From positions 124,001 through 188,000 of the forward strand of contig NZ_MUZU01000010.1 of assembly GCF_002000085.1 (NCBI RefSeq): a stretch of DNA of 64,000 bases, read 5' to 3'. A program made the translations under genes and the position numbers. Each line of letters begins with the position of its first letter. Positions within the stretch are counted from its first letter, which is position 1. This DNA is from Pseudocolwellia agarivorans. GTDB taxonomy: Bacteria > Pseudomonadota > Gammaproteobacteria > Enterobacterales > Alteromonadaceae. This document shows, one piece after another, positions 56,399 to 64,000 of this stretch. The notes under the pieces are model-generated. The model saw nothing but the letters and a program-made list of their open reading frames with translations. It did no database searches and had not been told where the DNA came from.

Positions 56399-57337
56399 TT
56401 ACTTAATTAAATCAGCAACTAGGTCTTCTAAAATGCGTTGATCAACAGCAAATTTACGAATACCTTCAGATAGTTTTTCAGATGCCATAGCGTCTTCGTT
56501 ATGTTGCCAAGCAAATGTTGCTTCCGTTAATGGAACAATTTCGCTTTGCGATTTAACTTCAATACCGTCTGTAGACAGTTTAGTTTCTAAAGTACCTTCA
56601 GTATTTTGTAATTCAGTTAATAAAGCTGGAGATACCGTAAGCAAGTCACAACCTGCTAATTCAATGATCTCACCTGTATTTCTGAAGCTTGCGCCCATTA
56701 CTACTGTGTTATATCCGTAAGTTTTATAGTAGTTATAAATACCTGTAACAGAAATAACGCCTGGATCTTCCGCACCAACAAAGTCTTTACCTTCGCTTGC
56801 TTTGTACCAATCTAAAATACGGCCTACAAATGGAGAAATTAAAGTCACGTTAGCTTCTGCACATGCAATGGCTTGAGCTTTACTGAATAATAGAGTTAAG
56901 TTACAAGCAATACCTTCTTTTTCTAATTGCTCAGCGGCTTTAATGCCTTGCCATGTAGAGGCTAATTTAATTAAAACACGTTCTTTAGCAATACCAGCTT
57001 CAGCATATAAAGCAATTAACTTACGGCCTTTTTCAATACTTGCTTGTGTATCGAACGACAAACGAGCATCTACTTCACTCGAAATACGACCTGGGATTAT
57101 TTTTAAAATTTCACAACCAAAATTAACAATTAATTGATCACAAACGTCATCAATATTGCTACCTGCTTTTGCAATCGCATCGTCTATAAGACTTTTATAT
57201 TGTGGTAATTTAGCTGCTTGTAAAATTAAAGAAGGGTTAGTTGTCGCATCTACAGGGTTCAAGGCTTTAATTGAATCAACATCGCCACTGTCTGCAACAA
57301 CGGTAGTTACTTTTTTTAATTGCTCTAATAAATTCAT
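56399..57337 (-). CDS. tal: Transaldolase
   Basis: Pentose-phosphate enzyme of 312 aa, close to the 316-318 of E. coli TalA/TalB. The N-terminus [20 protein letters not shown] is typical. [10 protein letters not shown], the Schiff-base lysine K124 in [35 protein letters not shown] and [12 protein letters not shown] follow in the usual order. It is separated from pgi by a terminator and about 230 bp, so it is probably its own unit. Confidence 0.95.
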   Translation of the reverse strand: MNLLEQLKKVTTVVADSGDVDSIKALNPVDATTNPSLILQAAKLPQYKSLIDDAIAKAGSNIDDVCDQLIVNFGCEILKIIPGRISSEVDARLSFDTQASIEKGRKLIALYAEAGIAKERVLIKLASTWQGIKAAEQLEKEGIACNLTLLFSKAQAIACAEANVTLISPFVGRILDWYKASEGKDFVGAEDPGVISVTGIYNYYKTYGYNTVVMGASFRNTGEIIELAGCDLLTVSPALLTELQNTEGTLETKLSTDGIEVKSQSEIVPLTEATFAWQHNEDAMASEKLSEGIRKFAVDQRILEDLVADLIK

Positions 57338-57868
57338 GGGAACTCTATCTTATTTGATTATTCTGAATGCATTACGTTGTAATTCATCAGTAATACCAAT
57401 TGAATTAATAAATTCATTATTTCAGTTGTAAATTGGTGAATTCATTCTTTCAATTGCTATAGTTAAGGCATAGCTGATTAGAGCTATAACCCGCGAAAAT
57501 AATGAACATATATTATTGCTAATATTTTATGTATAGCAAAGACTTATTTGAACTATTTAACAATGTTTTTTTATATCAAATTTAAAAGGGCAAAGTCGTG
57601 GGAAGAATGAACAATTTTAGTGTGTTTTTATCATTTTAGTAATGTTATGAATTTAAACATGGTACTAATATTAGGTTTTGTATAAATAGTGAACTATTCA
57701 ATTGTTTGTTGTTTTTTGTATGTTTTAATTATTTGCTCTATTTATTTAGTTTGTTATGGAATATCCCTATTTAATACGGATAATTACTTGTATTCACTAA
57801 AAGGGTAAAATATTATTCTGTGATTTTCGTCAGTATATTCAAATATCTCACTCATTAAAGGACTTAAA
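57338..57868. other. Intergenic region between tal and a membrane-protein gene
   Basis: AT-rich divergent spacer of 531 bp holding the tal promoter on one side and that of the small membrane protein on the other. It contains the palindromic repeat at 57393-57460. Beyond that I see only poly-A/T tracts and no credible open frame. Confidence 0.5.
57393..57460. repeat. Short ATACCAA-type palindromic element (68 bp)
   Basis: The first 24 bases and the inverted last 24 bases agree at 20 positions (ATACCAATTGAA... against ATAGCAATTGAA...). The start resembles that of the longer element at 11041. It is probably a short or eroded member of the same palindromic family, lying 56 bp upstream of tal. 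Confidence 0.55.
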
Positions 57869-58318
57869 GTGCGCCAATACTTAAATAACAATGAATTAAA
57901 AGAGCCTAGTTTTCTTGAAACCAAACTTCCCGTTTTATTTTTAATTGTAAATTTATTCGTTTTTCAAATTATATTTCACATTTCAACAGCAACATTAACG
58001 TCAGTTGCCGCCAAGCAAAATTTATTATCGTTTGAAGGATTAACAGAATTTACCTTCGACATGTGGTTTGTTGTTATTTTATTCTCGATTGGGTTATTTA
58101 GTTACAGTAAAATAAAAAAACAAACCGAGTTATTATTGGTTATTTTTATTACCATTCCTAGCATCATAGTGTTGCTTTCGTTGGTACGTAATGTATCGTC
58201 AATTATTGTATTGGTTTTAGTGGGAGTTATATCTTTTCTTATCTGCCGTTTTAATTATCAAAAGCTTTCAGCTAAATATTTAGAAGATGCAGCAAACGCT
58301 AACCAAGGCCAGTATTAA
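57869..58318 (+). CDS. Small integral membrane protein, function unknown
   Basis: Protein of 149 aa with four predicted helices (about residues 20-40, 62-80, 88-106, 108-126) and a short hydrophilic tail. I recognise no domain. The start is GTG with AAAGGA 6 nt upstream. It is followed at 5 bp by a DUF4124-like gene in the same direction, so the pair is probably an operon. Confidence 0.7.
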   Translation: MRQYLNNNELKEPSFLETKLPVLFLIVNLFVFQIIFHISTATLTSVAAKQNLLSFEGLTEFTFDMWFVVILFSIGLFSYSKIKKQTELLLVIFITIPSIIVLLSLVRNVSSIIVLVLVGVISFLICRFNYQKLSAKYLEDAANANQGQY

Positions 58319-58323
58319 TTGTT

Positions 58324-58836
58324 ATGAAACAGTTTTTGTATTTAATCATATGCATTGTTATTTTGAGCTTAGGCAGTTTATTTGTATTAAAAAAGCCTAA
58401 CGGACAACCTTGGTTAAACTTATCTGATTTTTATAATCATCAAAGCGTTACACAAAAAGTAACGAATTTTAAAGATACAGTAGTTAATAAAACGAATTCG
58501 TTATTAAATCAAGAGAGTAACTTATTAAATAGTGGTGAAGATCCGACTATTTATAAATGGCAAGACGAGCAGGGCATTTGGCATTACTCAGACAAAAAAG
58601 TTGAGAATGCCAAAGCTTGGGAAAAACCAGAAAATCTAACCATAATTCCAGCCATTCAACCAATAGATAAAAACGAATACAAACGTGTTAAACCTAGCGG
58701 TAATAACGAAAATGAAACCTTAGTACCGCCACAATCAAATAAAATAAAAGACTTAATCAATAACGCAAATAATGTTCAAAATATAATGGATAACAGAACA
58801 AAAAATATTGATGAGCAACTAAAACAAATACAATGA
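58324..58836 (+). CDS. DUF4124-domain protein with N-terminal membrane anchor
   Basis: Protein of 170 aa. An N-terminal hydrophobic helix (LYLIICIVILSLGSLFVL) anchors it, with the rest probably periplasmic. Residues about 75-110 (IYKWQDEQGIWHYSDKKVEN) match DUF4124, a small domain of unknown function in many gammaproteobacterial envelope proteins. The C-terminal part is polar, Asn/Lys-rich and probably coiled (LINNANNVQNIMDNRTKNIDEQ). It is likely co-transcribed with the preceding membrane protein. Confidence 0.8.
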   Translation: MKQFLYLIICIVILSLGSLFVLKKPNGQPWLNLSDFYNHQSVTQKVTNFKDTVVNKTNSLLNQESNLLNSGEDPTIYKWQDEQGIWHYSDKKVENAKAWEKPENLTIIPAIQPIDKNEYKRVKPSGNNENETLVPPQSNKIKDLINNANNVQNIMDNRTKNIDEQLKQIQ

Positions 58837-58863
58837 ATCATCTCAAAAATGTATTCATTGCTC

Positions 58864-61011
58864 TTATCTAGCATTGCTCACTTTAAATGTACCTACTAAT
58901 TGCTGTAATTTATTAGCGGTTGTATCAACCATACCAGAACTAGCTGCCAGCCCTAGTATAGATTGTTCCATTTGTTGGGTTACTTCCGTTACGGTACGAG
59001 CCGTTTCTCCATTGCGCGCACTATTTTGTTCAATAATGCTAATCGTATCAAACATGTTTTCTACAATGTTGTGTAACTCTTGATTTCCGCTAGAGGCAGC
59101 TTCTGTCAATTTTAAGCTTTGGTCTACATCTTTAACGCCCGATTCCATAAAGTTTACCGCTGTTTGCGTTTCTGTTTGAAGACCTTGGATCATGTCTTTT
59201 ATATTCTGTGCAGCATCAGCTGTACGACTAGCTAAACTACGTACTTCATCAGCAACTACTGAAAAACCTCTACCATGTTCACCAGCTCTAGCTGCCTCTA
59301 TGGCAGCATTTAGGGCAAGTAAATTAGTTTGATTGGTGATATCGGTTATTACATTAATAATATTACCAATTTCACTCATTCGAGCATCAATAGATTGTAC
59401 AGATTGAGCCGTTGTATCAACAATATCACGAATAGCATGAGTACCTGAACGCGCATCTTCGTAATCTTGTTTAGCTTTCTCAGTCACATTTACCATGCTT
59501 AATTTCATTTCTTCAGCAGTGTCTGATGCTCGTAAAATAACCTCGCGTTGACTCTCGATTAAGTTTTGCATATGTAGCATAGATTCATGTACTTGATGTG
59601 AACTATTATGTGCTTCTTCATTTTTGTGTAGCATCTGTTCGTTGGTTTCTTTAACGTTATTCGATGCATGAATAACATGACCAACAATGCCGTCTAAATT
59701 ATCAATAAAGCTATTTATCCAACGACTCATATCACCAGTTTCATCGTGTTTAATATACTTAGGATCAAGGCGTTGCGTTAAATTACCTTCACCTTCAGCA
59801 ATTGTTCTTAATACTTGCGTCATTTTATTTAGGCGTTTAGAAACTTTATTGGTACCACACATAGAAAAAATATAGCCGCTTAATAGTGCAGATAATCCTG
59901 TAATGGTATTAACTAGAACGGTTGAAAAATCGGTATAAGCAGACAAAACTCCATGAATAGTCACAATACTCGTTACCATGAGTAAATAGAGTTTCATTAA
60001 GCCTAAATTAATTGAACGTCGTCGGTAAACTTCTTCTAAATCGCCTTCACACATCATGCCCCAGGTATCAGGAGAACCGTGCAATTGAAAGGTAACGCCT
60101 TTTCCTATAACGGGAATATGACGATAGTCTGAATAGCCGGGGTAAGTTACAAATAAATTGTTCCCATTTTTAATGGTTTCTCTAATACCAGGATGTAGTT
60201 CTTGTGTTGAAGGATCAATAAATCTAATTTCTAATTCAGTATGTCGTTTAATTTTAACTGTACCAAACCCTGTATTAATACCAGACTTTAAATTTTCACC
60301 ATGGCTAAAAGTGTTATCTTCAAAGCGAGATCGTGACAATGCAGTGCCCTGTTTAATATTAGGGTCAAACACTGAATTGACCATAAACAAGTAGTTGTCG
60401 CCAGACTCTGCGTAAATATGCCCAGCTTCACGTTGTATCAAATCACCTAAAACATCGTTGGGTACTCGGCCACCAATAAAACCTATAACTTCATCGTGTT
60501 CAATAATAGGTAAATAAAACATTAAGGTAACTTCATCATGAAATTGTGAGCTAGAAGGTCCAATTGCTAAGGTGAGGGGATCCACATAAGGCCCATGTAA
60601 AAAAGGTTTTGTTGTTATTTTTGTGAGTACGTCTTCTTGATTGTGGCGATCGCCAATCCTTTTTAAATAACTACTTGCAATAACATTATTTGTGGCATCT
60701 AAAATAAAAATTTCAGAAAAATCAGGTGCTACTTGTTGTTTTTGCAACAGCAAGTCTTGGTTGGATTCAAGTGCTTGTACGTTAATTAAGCTACTTAGAG
60801 AATTTAAATGCTCCCATTGATTATTTGTCCACATTTGAAGAAGCTTAACGCGAGTAGATGCTATACCTTCAAATGTTTGTTCTACTGCTGAATATGTACT
60901 TTTATTTATAAAACAAGACCAACCTAATGCTAACTTACCATTTGTACCGAACCAAGGTAACCAACGTTTTTCTTTTTGTGATAATTGCATTAATTGACTT
61001 TTCAATGACAT
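58864..61011 (-). CDS. Methyl-accepting chemotaxis protein with predicted cytoplasmic sensor region
   Basis: Chemoreceptor of 715 aa. The C-terminal half has the signalling hairpin [20 protein letters not shown] and [19 protein letters not shown]. The N-terminal 330 residues look like a Cache-type sensor ([55 protein letters not shown]). There is no N-terminal transmembrane helix; instead two helices occur together at about 334-354 and 361-383, followed by a HAMP-like segment. Sensor and signalling parts would thus both be cytoplasmic. AAAGGA selects ATG 61011 over the frame start at 61035. It binds the CheA/CheW array; the ligand is unknown. Confidence 0.9.
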   Translation of the reverse strand: MSLKSQLMQLSQKEKRWLPWFGTNGKLALGWSCFINKSTYSAVEQTFEGIASTRVKLLQMWTNNQWEHLNSLSSLINVQALESNQDLLLQKQQVAPDFSEIFILDATNNVIASSYLKRIGDRHNQEDVLTKITTKPFLHGPYVDPLTLAIGPSSSQFHDEVTLMFYLPIIEHDEVIGFIGGRVPNDVLGDLIQREAGHIYAESGDNYLFMVNSVFDPNIKQGTALSRSRFEDNTFSHGENLKSGINTGFGTVKIKRHTELEIRFIDPSTQELHPGIRETIKNGNNLFVTYPGYSDYRHIPVIGKGVTFQLHGSPDTWGMMCEGDLEEVYRRRSINLGLMKLYLLMVTSIVTIHGVLSAYTDFSTVLVNTITGLSALLSGYIFSMCGTNKVSKRLNKMTQVLRTIAEGEGNLTQRLDPKYIKHDETGDMSRWINSFIDNLDGIVGHVIHASNNVKETNEQMLHKNEEAHNSSHQVHESMLHMQNLIESQREVILRASDTAEEMKLSMVNVTEKAKQDYEDARSGTHAIRDIVDTTAQSVQSIDARMSEIGNIINVITDITNQTNLLALNAAIEAARAGEHGRGFSVVADEVRSLASRTADAAQNIKDMIQGLQTETQTAVNFMESGVKDVDQSLKLTEAASSGNQELHNIVENMFDTISIIEQNSARNGETARTVTEVTQQMEQSILGLAASSGMVDTTANKLQQLVGTFKVSNAR

Positions 61012-61629
61012 ATTATTTCCTTTCACATGGTGCAATCTAGATTGCTTTTTATAATATTTAATTTCTAACTAACCAAAATGAAGCAAAAATAATACCTATA
61101 TTCTCATTTAGCTAGATACATTTGTGTTTAAAAAAAAGATATACAATTGTTTCAAGTGTTTGTTTCACTTTTTCTATGAATATTTTCAGGTATTTACCTT
61201 GTTAACTTAATAAATAATAGTTTTATTAACCATAAGGTAAAGGCTGGTTGCACTGCATTGGGTTGCGTTGAGTTTTGAACGCTCTTTTGTGGTGCGATTG
61301 TGGGTGTGGGACTTTATTTTATAAAAATATTGTATTTATCATATATGCAACAAGTAGTTAACTAGTAAAGCCATGTTGTAACTACTTAAAATGTTGTATT
61401 AGTGAGTATCAAAATGTGATTGGCGATATTGACGAGAGCCGTAAAAATGTAGATAAACTGTTTGATGAAATTTACCGTGTAAATCAACCTAAAATACATA
61501 ATTGGCAACTCAGTTTAATAAAATAAATTGTTATATAGCTATTAAGCGCTTTTCTAGGGATCCGTTTAAATGCTTCTTGCTCATTGTTGTAATGAATTTA
61601 AACATGAAATGTCAAAGCCTCTAGCTTCA
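61012..61629. other. Intergenic region with possible gene remnant
   Basis: The first 250 bp carry the chemoreceptor promoter and A/T tracts. The middle, about 61210-61330, is more GC-rich without a clear feature. A short coding-like stretch at 61378-61526 is listed separately. Nothing else is recognisable. Confidence 0.4.
61378..61526 (+). pseudogene. Possible gene remnant
   Basis: One frame reads through about 48 codons to a TAA at 61524-61526 with a protein-like composition (NVIGDIDESRKNVDKLFDEI, then YRVNQPKIHNWQLSLIK). There is no ATG and no ribosome binding site, and a stop lies shortly upstream in the same frame. It may be the end of a decayed gene; I cannot name the family, and chance is possible. 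Confidence 0.25.
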
Positions 61630-61977
61630 TTAAGAGTAAATTTTCTCAATGAGCGGAGACATAATTAAAAGTAAAGAACAGCATAAAAATAAATAAACCA
61701 AAACCATAAAAGCGACATGTTTTAACGGGTCATGAGGTTTAGGTATTCCTGATAAATCTTTGAGTCTTGAATAATACTGGGCTGATAGTATTCCCACTAA
61801 ACAAAATAGATATATGCCAAGCATAGCTAATACTAAATGACTATTTATGCGTATTAGTAATGGAACTGAAAATGGCAATACAATAACAGCACACATACAA
61901 AAAAAATAAAGCCTTAATATAGATGCATTCGAAAACCACCTAAATTTATAGGCTAAGTATTTTGGTAAATATTCCAT
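61630..61977 (-). CDS. Small membrane protein, function unknown
   Basis: Protein of 115 aa with three to four hydrophobic helices (about 22-42, 47-66, 87-108) and a basic, aromatic N-terminus (YLPKYLAYKFRWF). AAGGT lies before the ATG at an acceptable distance. No family is recognised. It stands alone between the remnant region and the SIMPL-domain gene. Confidence 0.6.
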   Translation of the reverse strand: MEYLPKYLAYKFRWFSNASILRLYFFCMCAVIVLPFSVPLLIRINSHLVLAMLGIYLFCLVGILSAQYYSRLKDLSGIPKPHDPLKHVAFMVLVYLFLCCSLLLIMSPLIEKIYS

Positions 61978-62126
61978 ATGTTTTTACCTTGTATTGTCTT
62001 TTTCAGCTTGTATACATTGAAAATATAGGCTTGAACTTAATGTTAATAGGTATATCTCTACAATTCCCGACAAACTCATCTAAAAGTAATGACCAATATA
62101 GCCATTAAAATGCAAGTGGTAACGGG

Positions 62127-62153
62127 TATATACTCAAGTGACTTGAGTATATA
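62127..62153. repeat. 27-bp near-perfect dyad
   Basis: TATATACTCAAGT and ACTTGAGTATATA flank a single G: 13-bp perfect arms about 64 bp upstream of the SIMPL gene start. With a one-base centre it is better read as a DNA dyad (protein site or repeat end) than as an RNA hairpin. It has no T-tract. Confidence 0.55.
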
Positions 62154-62217
62154 ATACTGCTTGTCTTTTTTAGCATCTTAATTATGTGTTGTTATCGTAA
62201 TGTTTAAGGAGAGTTTT

Positions 62218-62937
62218 GTGCAACCAAATAGCAAAATAAGTGCGTTAATATTAGGCGTTTTCATTTTTATTGGTTTATCTGCGTTAGGTTACTTATTGGG
62301 TAATGCGGCTATTGAATATAAACAGTACGAGCGTAGCGTAACAGTTAAAGGATTGTCTGAGCGTGAATATGAAGCCGACATTGTTATATGGCCAATACAA
62401 TTCAGTACAGCGGGTAATAATTTAGAATCACTTTATAACGCGATTGAACAAAATACTGTAAAAATTAGAACATTTCTTGAAAGTTACGATATTAGTTTAG
62501 ACGAAATATCCTTTTCATCTCCAGCGATAATAGATAAATCAGCTCAACTTTATAACAATAATCTTAAACCCGAGTTTCGTTATTCAGCTTCTCAAACCGT
62601 AACCGTATATTCTAAAAACGTACAAGCTGTTCGTAAAATAATGGGAAAACTATCAGAACTTGGCAAACAAGGTATTGTATTTACGGGAGCAAATTATCAA
62701 GCGCGCACTGAATACATGTTTACTCGATTAAACGAAGTTAAGCCTGAAATGATTGAAGAAGCGACACGTAAGGCGAGGGAAGTCGCCACAAAATTTGCGT
62801 CTGACTCTCAAAGTAAATTAGGTAAAATTAAAAGAGCGTCACAAGGTCGATTTAGTATAAGTGCACGCGATACAAATAACCCTCATATCAAAAAGGTTAG
62901 AGTGGTATCTACGGTTGAGTATTACTTGTCTGATTAA
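62218..62937 (+). CDS. SIMPL (DUF541) domain protein
   Basis: Envelope protein of 239 aa: an N-terminal helix (ALILGVFIFIGLSALGYLLG), then a SIMPL domain with RSVTVKGLSEREYEADIVIWPI, LDEISFSSPAI, YSASQTVTVYSKN and ATRKAREVATKFASDSQSKLGKI. The family (YggE-like) has a loosely defined role in oxidative or envelope stress. AAGGAGAG at 62206-62213 selects the GTG at 62218; an in-frame ATG at 62200 lies upstream of that site and is less likely. Confidence 0.85.
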   Translation: MQPNSKISALILGVFIFIGLSALGYLLGNAAIEYKQYERSVTVKGLSEREYEADIVIWPIQFSTAGNNLESLYNAIEQNTVKIRTFLESYDISLDEISFSSPAIIDKSAQLYNNNLKPEFRYSASQTVTVYSKNVQAVRKIMGKLSELGKQGIVFTGANYQARTEYMFTRLNEVKPEMIEEATRKAREVATKFASDSQSKLGKIKRASQGRFSISARDTNNPHIKKVRVVSTVEYYLSD

Positions 62938-63032
62938 AAACTTTTTACTTTACCTAAAGATCTATTTCATTACAGGAATGGATCTCTTGAGTTTTTATCT
63001 CAAGTTAAGTACCTAAATTATTCAGGAACCCT

Positions 63033-63383
63033 ATGAACTTTCAATCATTATCAGACCAGCAAATTTTTGATATAGCTGATCCTATTATGGATAACTTAAT
63101 GGCTGCGTCTACCGAAATAAACCATACAAAACATGTTCTGCACTTTACAGAACGGATGAAAGGTATAGTTACACCTGCTTATCTTCAATCGGTTTGTGAA
63201 CATTACCAAAATGAAAAAGGTGTATTTCGTGACAGAACACCTGTAGCTGTATTTAAAAGACCAAATGCAGCAGCCATTATTTGGAAGCAAACCTTCAGTA
63301 AAGCGGAAGGTGAGTTTGTAGCTGAAATGCTGTTGGTTTATGAAAATGGCCAATACCTTGTTGATCACGTAATGGTGTTTTAG
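63033..63383 (+). CDS. Conserved small protein, function unknown
   Basis: Cytoplasmic protein of 116 aa with no signal peptide. An N-terminal helical region (LSDQQIFDIADPIMDNLMAA) is followed by alternating beta segments ending VAEMLLVYENGQYLVDHVMVF. The overall pattern, a helix pair plus a curved sheet, is compatible with an NTF2-like or similar small alpha+beta fold, but I do not recognise the family. CAGGAA lies just before the ATG. It precedes the GNAT gene by 24 bp in the same direction. Confidence 0.75.
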   Translation: MNFQSLSDQQIFDIADPIMDNLMAASTEINHTKHVLHFTERMKGIVTPAYLQSVCEHYQNEKGVFRDRTPVAVFKRPNAAAIIWKQTFSKAEGEFVAEMLLVYENGQYLVDHVMVF

Positions 63384-63407
63384 TTTGTAAGCGAAGGAAA
63401 GAAAAGT

Positions 63408-63863
63408 ATGCAACTCGTACAACCTCTTAACAAACATTTGATAGAAATGATGAGTTGGTTTTCTAATGAAAAAGACCTTACGGACTGGGCTGGCCCTAAC
63501 TTTAGCTTTCCTTATAACAACACCTCTTTTGTTGATGATTTACAGCTTAATGATTTAAGTTCTTTTTCTCTTGTATCGAACGACTCTGATTTTTTAGCTT
63601 TTGGGCAATATTACCTGCGTTTAGGTAAATGTCATTTAGCTCGACTTATTGTAAATCCTAATTTTAGGGGGAAAGGTTTAGCAAAAGAGTTAATCAATCG
63701 TCTTTGTGAGTTAGGTCTTCAAGAATTAAACGTTACTCAATGTTCACTGTTTGTGTTCTCTCATAATGAAATAGCATTAAACACTTATAAGAAAATTGGT
63801 TTCGTTATTGCGAACTATCCATCTGAATTAACACTAAAAAATTGCTTATATATGGTTAAATAA
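63408..63863 (+). CDS. GNAT-family N-acetyltransferase
   Basis: Acetyltransferase of 151 aa. The acetyl-CoA-binding motif A is LARLIVNPNFRGKGLAKEL, with the RxxGxG/A pyrophosphate loop as FRGKGLA. The following NEIALNTYKKIGFV is the typical C-terminal strand-helix. It resembles RimI-like or aminoglycoside-type small GNATs; the acceptor is unknown. GAAGGAAAG precedes the ATG. Confidence 0.88.
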   Translation: MQLVQPLNKHLIEMMSWFSNEKDLTDWAGPNFSFPYNNTSFVDDLQLNDLSSFSLVSNDSDFLAFGQYYLRLGKCHLARLIVNPNFRGKGLAKELINRLCELGLQELNVTQCSLFVFSHNEIALNTYKKIGFVIANYPSELTLKNCLYMVK

Positions 63864-63941
63864 GTTTTTTCGTTTGAGCTCAGCACTTATATACGGTAAG
63901 TTGACTGCACTTCAATAATCTAAAAATATGTCGTAGGGATT

Positions 63942-64000
63942 ATGCAGCATTTACTATCTACTATTGTTCAACAAGTTGGTTCTATTGTTATCGGAAAAGA
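63942..64000 (+). CDS. Start of a gene, possibly MoxR-type AAA ATPase, cut by window edge
   Basis: Nineteen codons are visible: MQHLLSTIVQQVGSIVIGK. The helix followed by ...VGSIVIGK resembles the N-terminus of MoxR-family ATPases (helix then V-G-x-V-I-V-G-Q/K). TAGGGA lies close upstream. Too little is visible for a firm call. Confidence 0.4.
   Translation, partial: MQHLLSTIVQQVGSIVIGK

Noticed and set aside
61546-61553. AAGCGCTT as a further LacI operator
   Set aside because: Only the 8-base core matches, flanks differ from the 26036/26243 sites, and no sugar gene starts nearby.

Overview
The window is AT-rich DNA from a marine gammaproteobacterium, most likely of the Alteromonadales (Colwelliaceae/Thalassotalea/Pseudoalteromonas-like). 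The reasons are several TonB-dependent receptors without SusD partners, red-algal galactan enzymes, formylglycine sulfatases, a TRAP transporter, a PilZ protein, and palindromic repeats beginning ATACCAA. No rRNA, tRNA, CRISPR array, phage or transposase gene was seen. The assignment rests on protein motifs and style only; no search was run.

Region 1 (1-37.2 kb) is a large accessory region centred on a sulfated-galactan (carrageenan/furcellaran-type) utilisation locus in two arms. The left arm (1-10 kb) has a TonB-dependent receptor cut by the window edge, a glycan-binding lipoprotein, two carrageenase-like GH16 enzymes and an SLC13-type anion permease. The right arm (21-37 kb) has an SMP-30 lactonase, a GH2 beta-galactosidase, a LacI regulator, a 2-oxo-acid hydratase-like enzyme, a TRAP transporter, a GH110 alpha-1,3-galactosidase, two S1 sulfatases and a small exported laminin-G-like protein. 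Between the arms (10-21 kb) is an island that need not belong to galactan use: a DUF6445-like putative oxygenase, a FecI/FecR sigma-anti-sigma pair, a signal-transducing TonB receptor with an STN domain, an exported calcineurin-like phosphoesterase, an exported protein I do not recognise, and a second closely related TonB receptor without STN. This island is the best candidate for an undescribed uptake system.

Region 2 (37.4-39.5 kb) holds core-type genes: a PilZ protein, RlmI and acylphosphatase. Region 3 (39.5-51.8 kb) is an unbroken purine-catabolism cluster: xanthine dehydrogenase XdhABC, allantoinase, allantoicase, OHCU decarboxylase, 5-hydroxyisourate hydrolase, ureidoglycolate lyase, guanine deaminase, membrane-bound cytochrome-linked urate oxidase PuuD, and a TetR regulator. 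Together they convert guanine or xanthine to glyoxylate and urea. No purine permease or urease is present.

Region 4 (51.8-57.4 kb) has a LacI regulator, a tandem duplication of about 290 bp, then leftward galactose mutarotase, glucose-6-phosphate isomerase and transaldolase, which link galactose to central metabolism. Region 5 (57.8-64 kb) holds small membrane proteins, a chemoreceptor with unusual predicted topology, a SIMPL-domain protein, a conserved small protein, a GNAT acetyltransferase and the first codons of what may be a MoxR-type ATPase.

Several genes were given starts inside longer open frames where a ribosome binding site or family alignment decides. Candidate LacI-type operators lie in the GH2/lacI divergent region, before the GH110 gene and around the second lacI.
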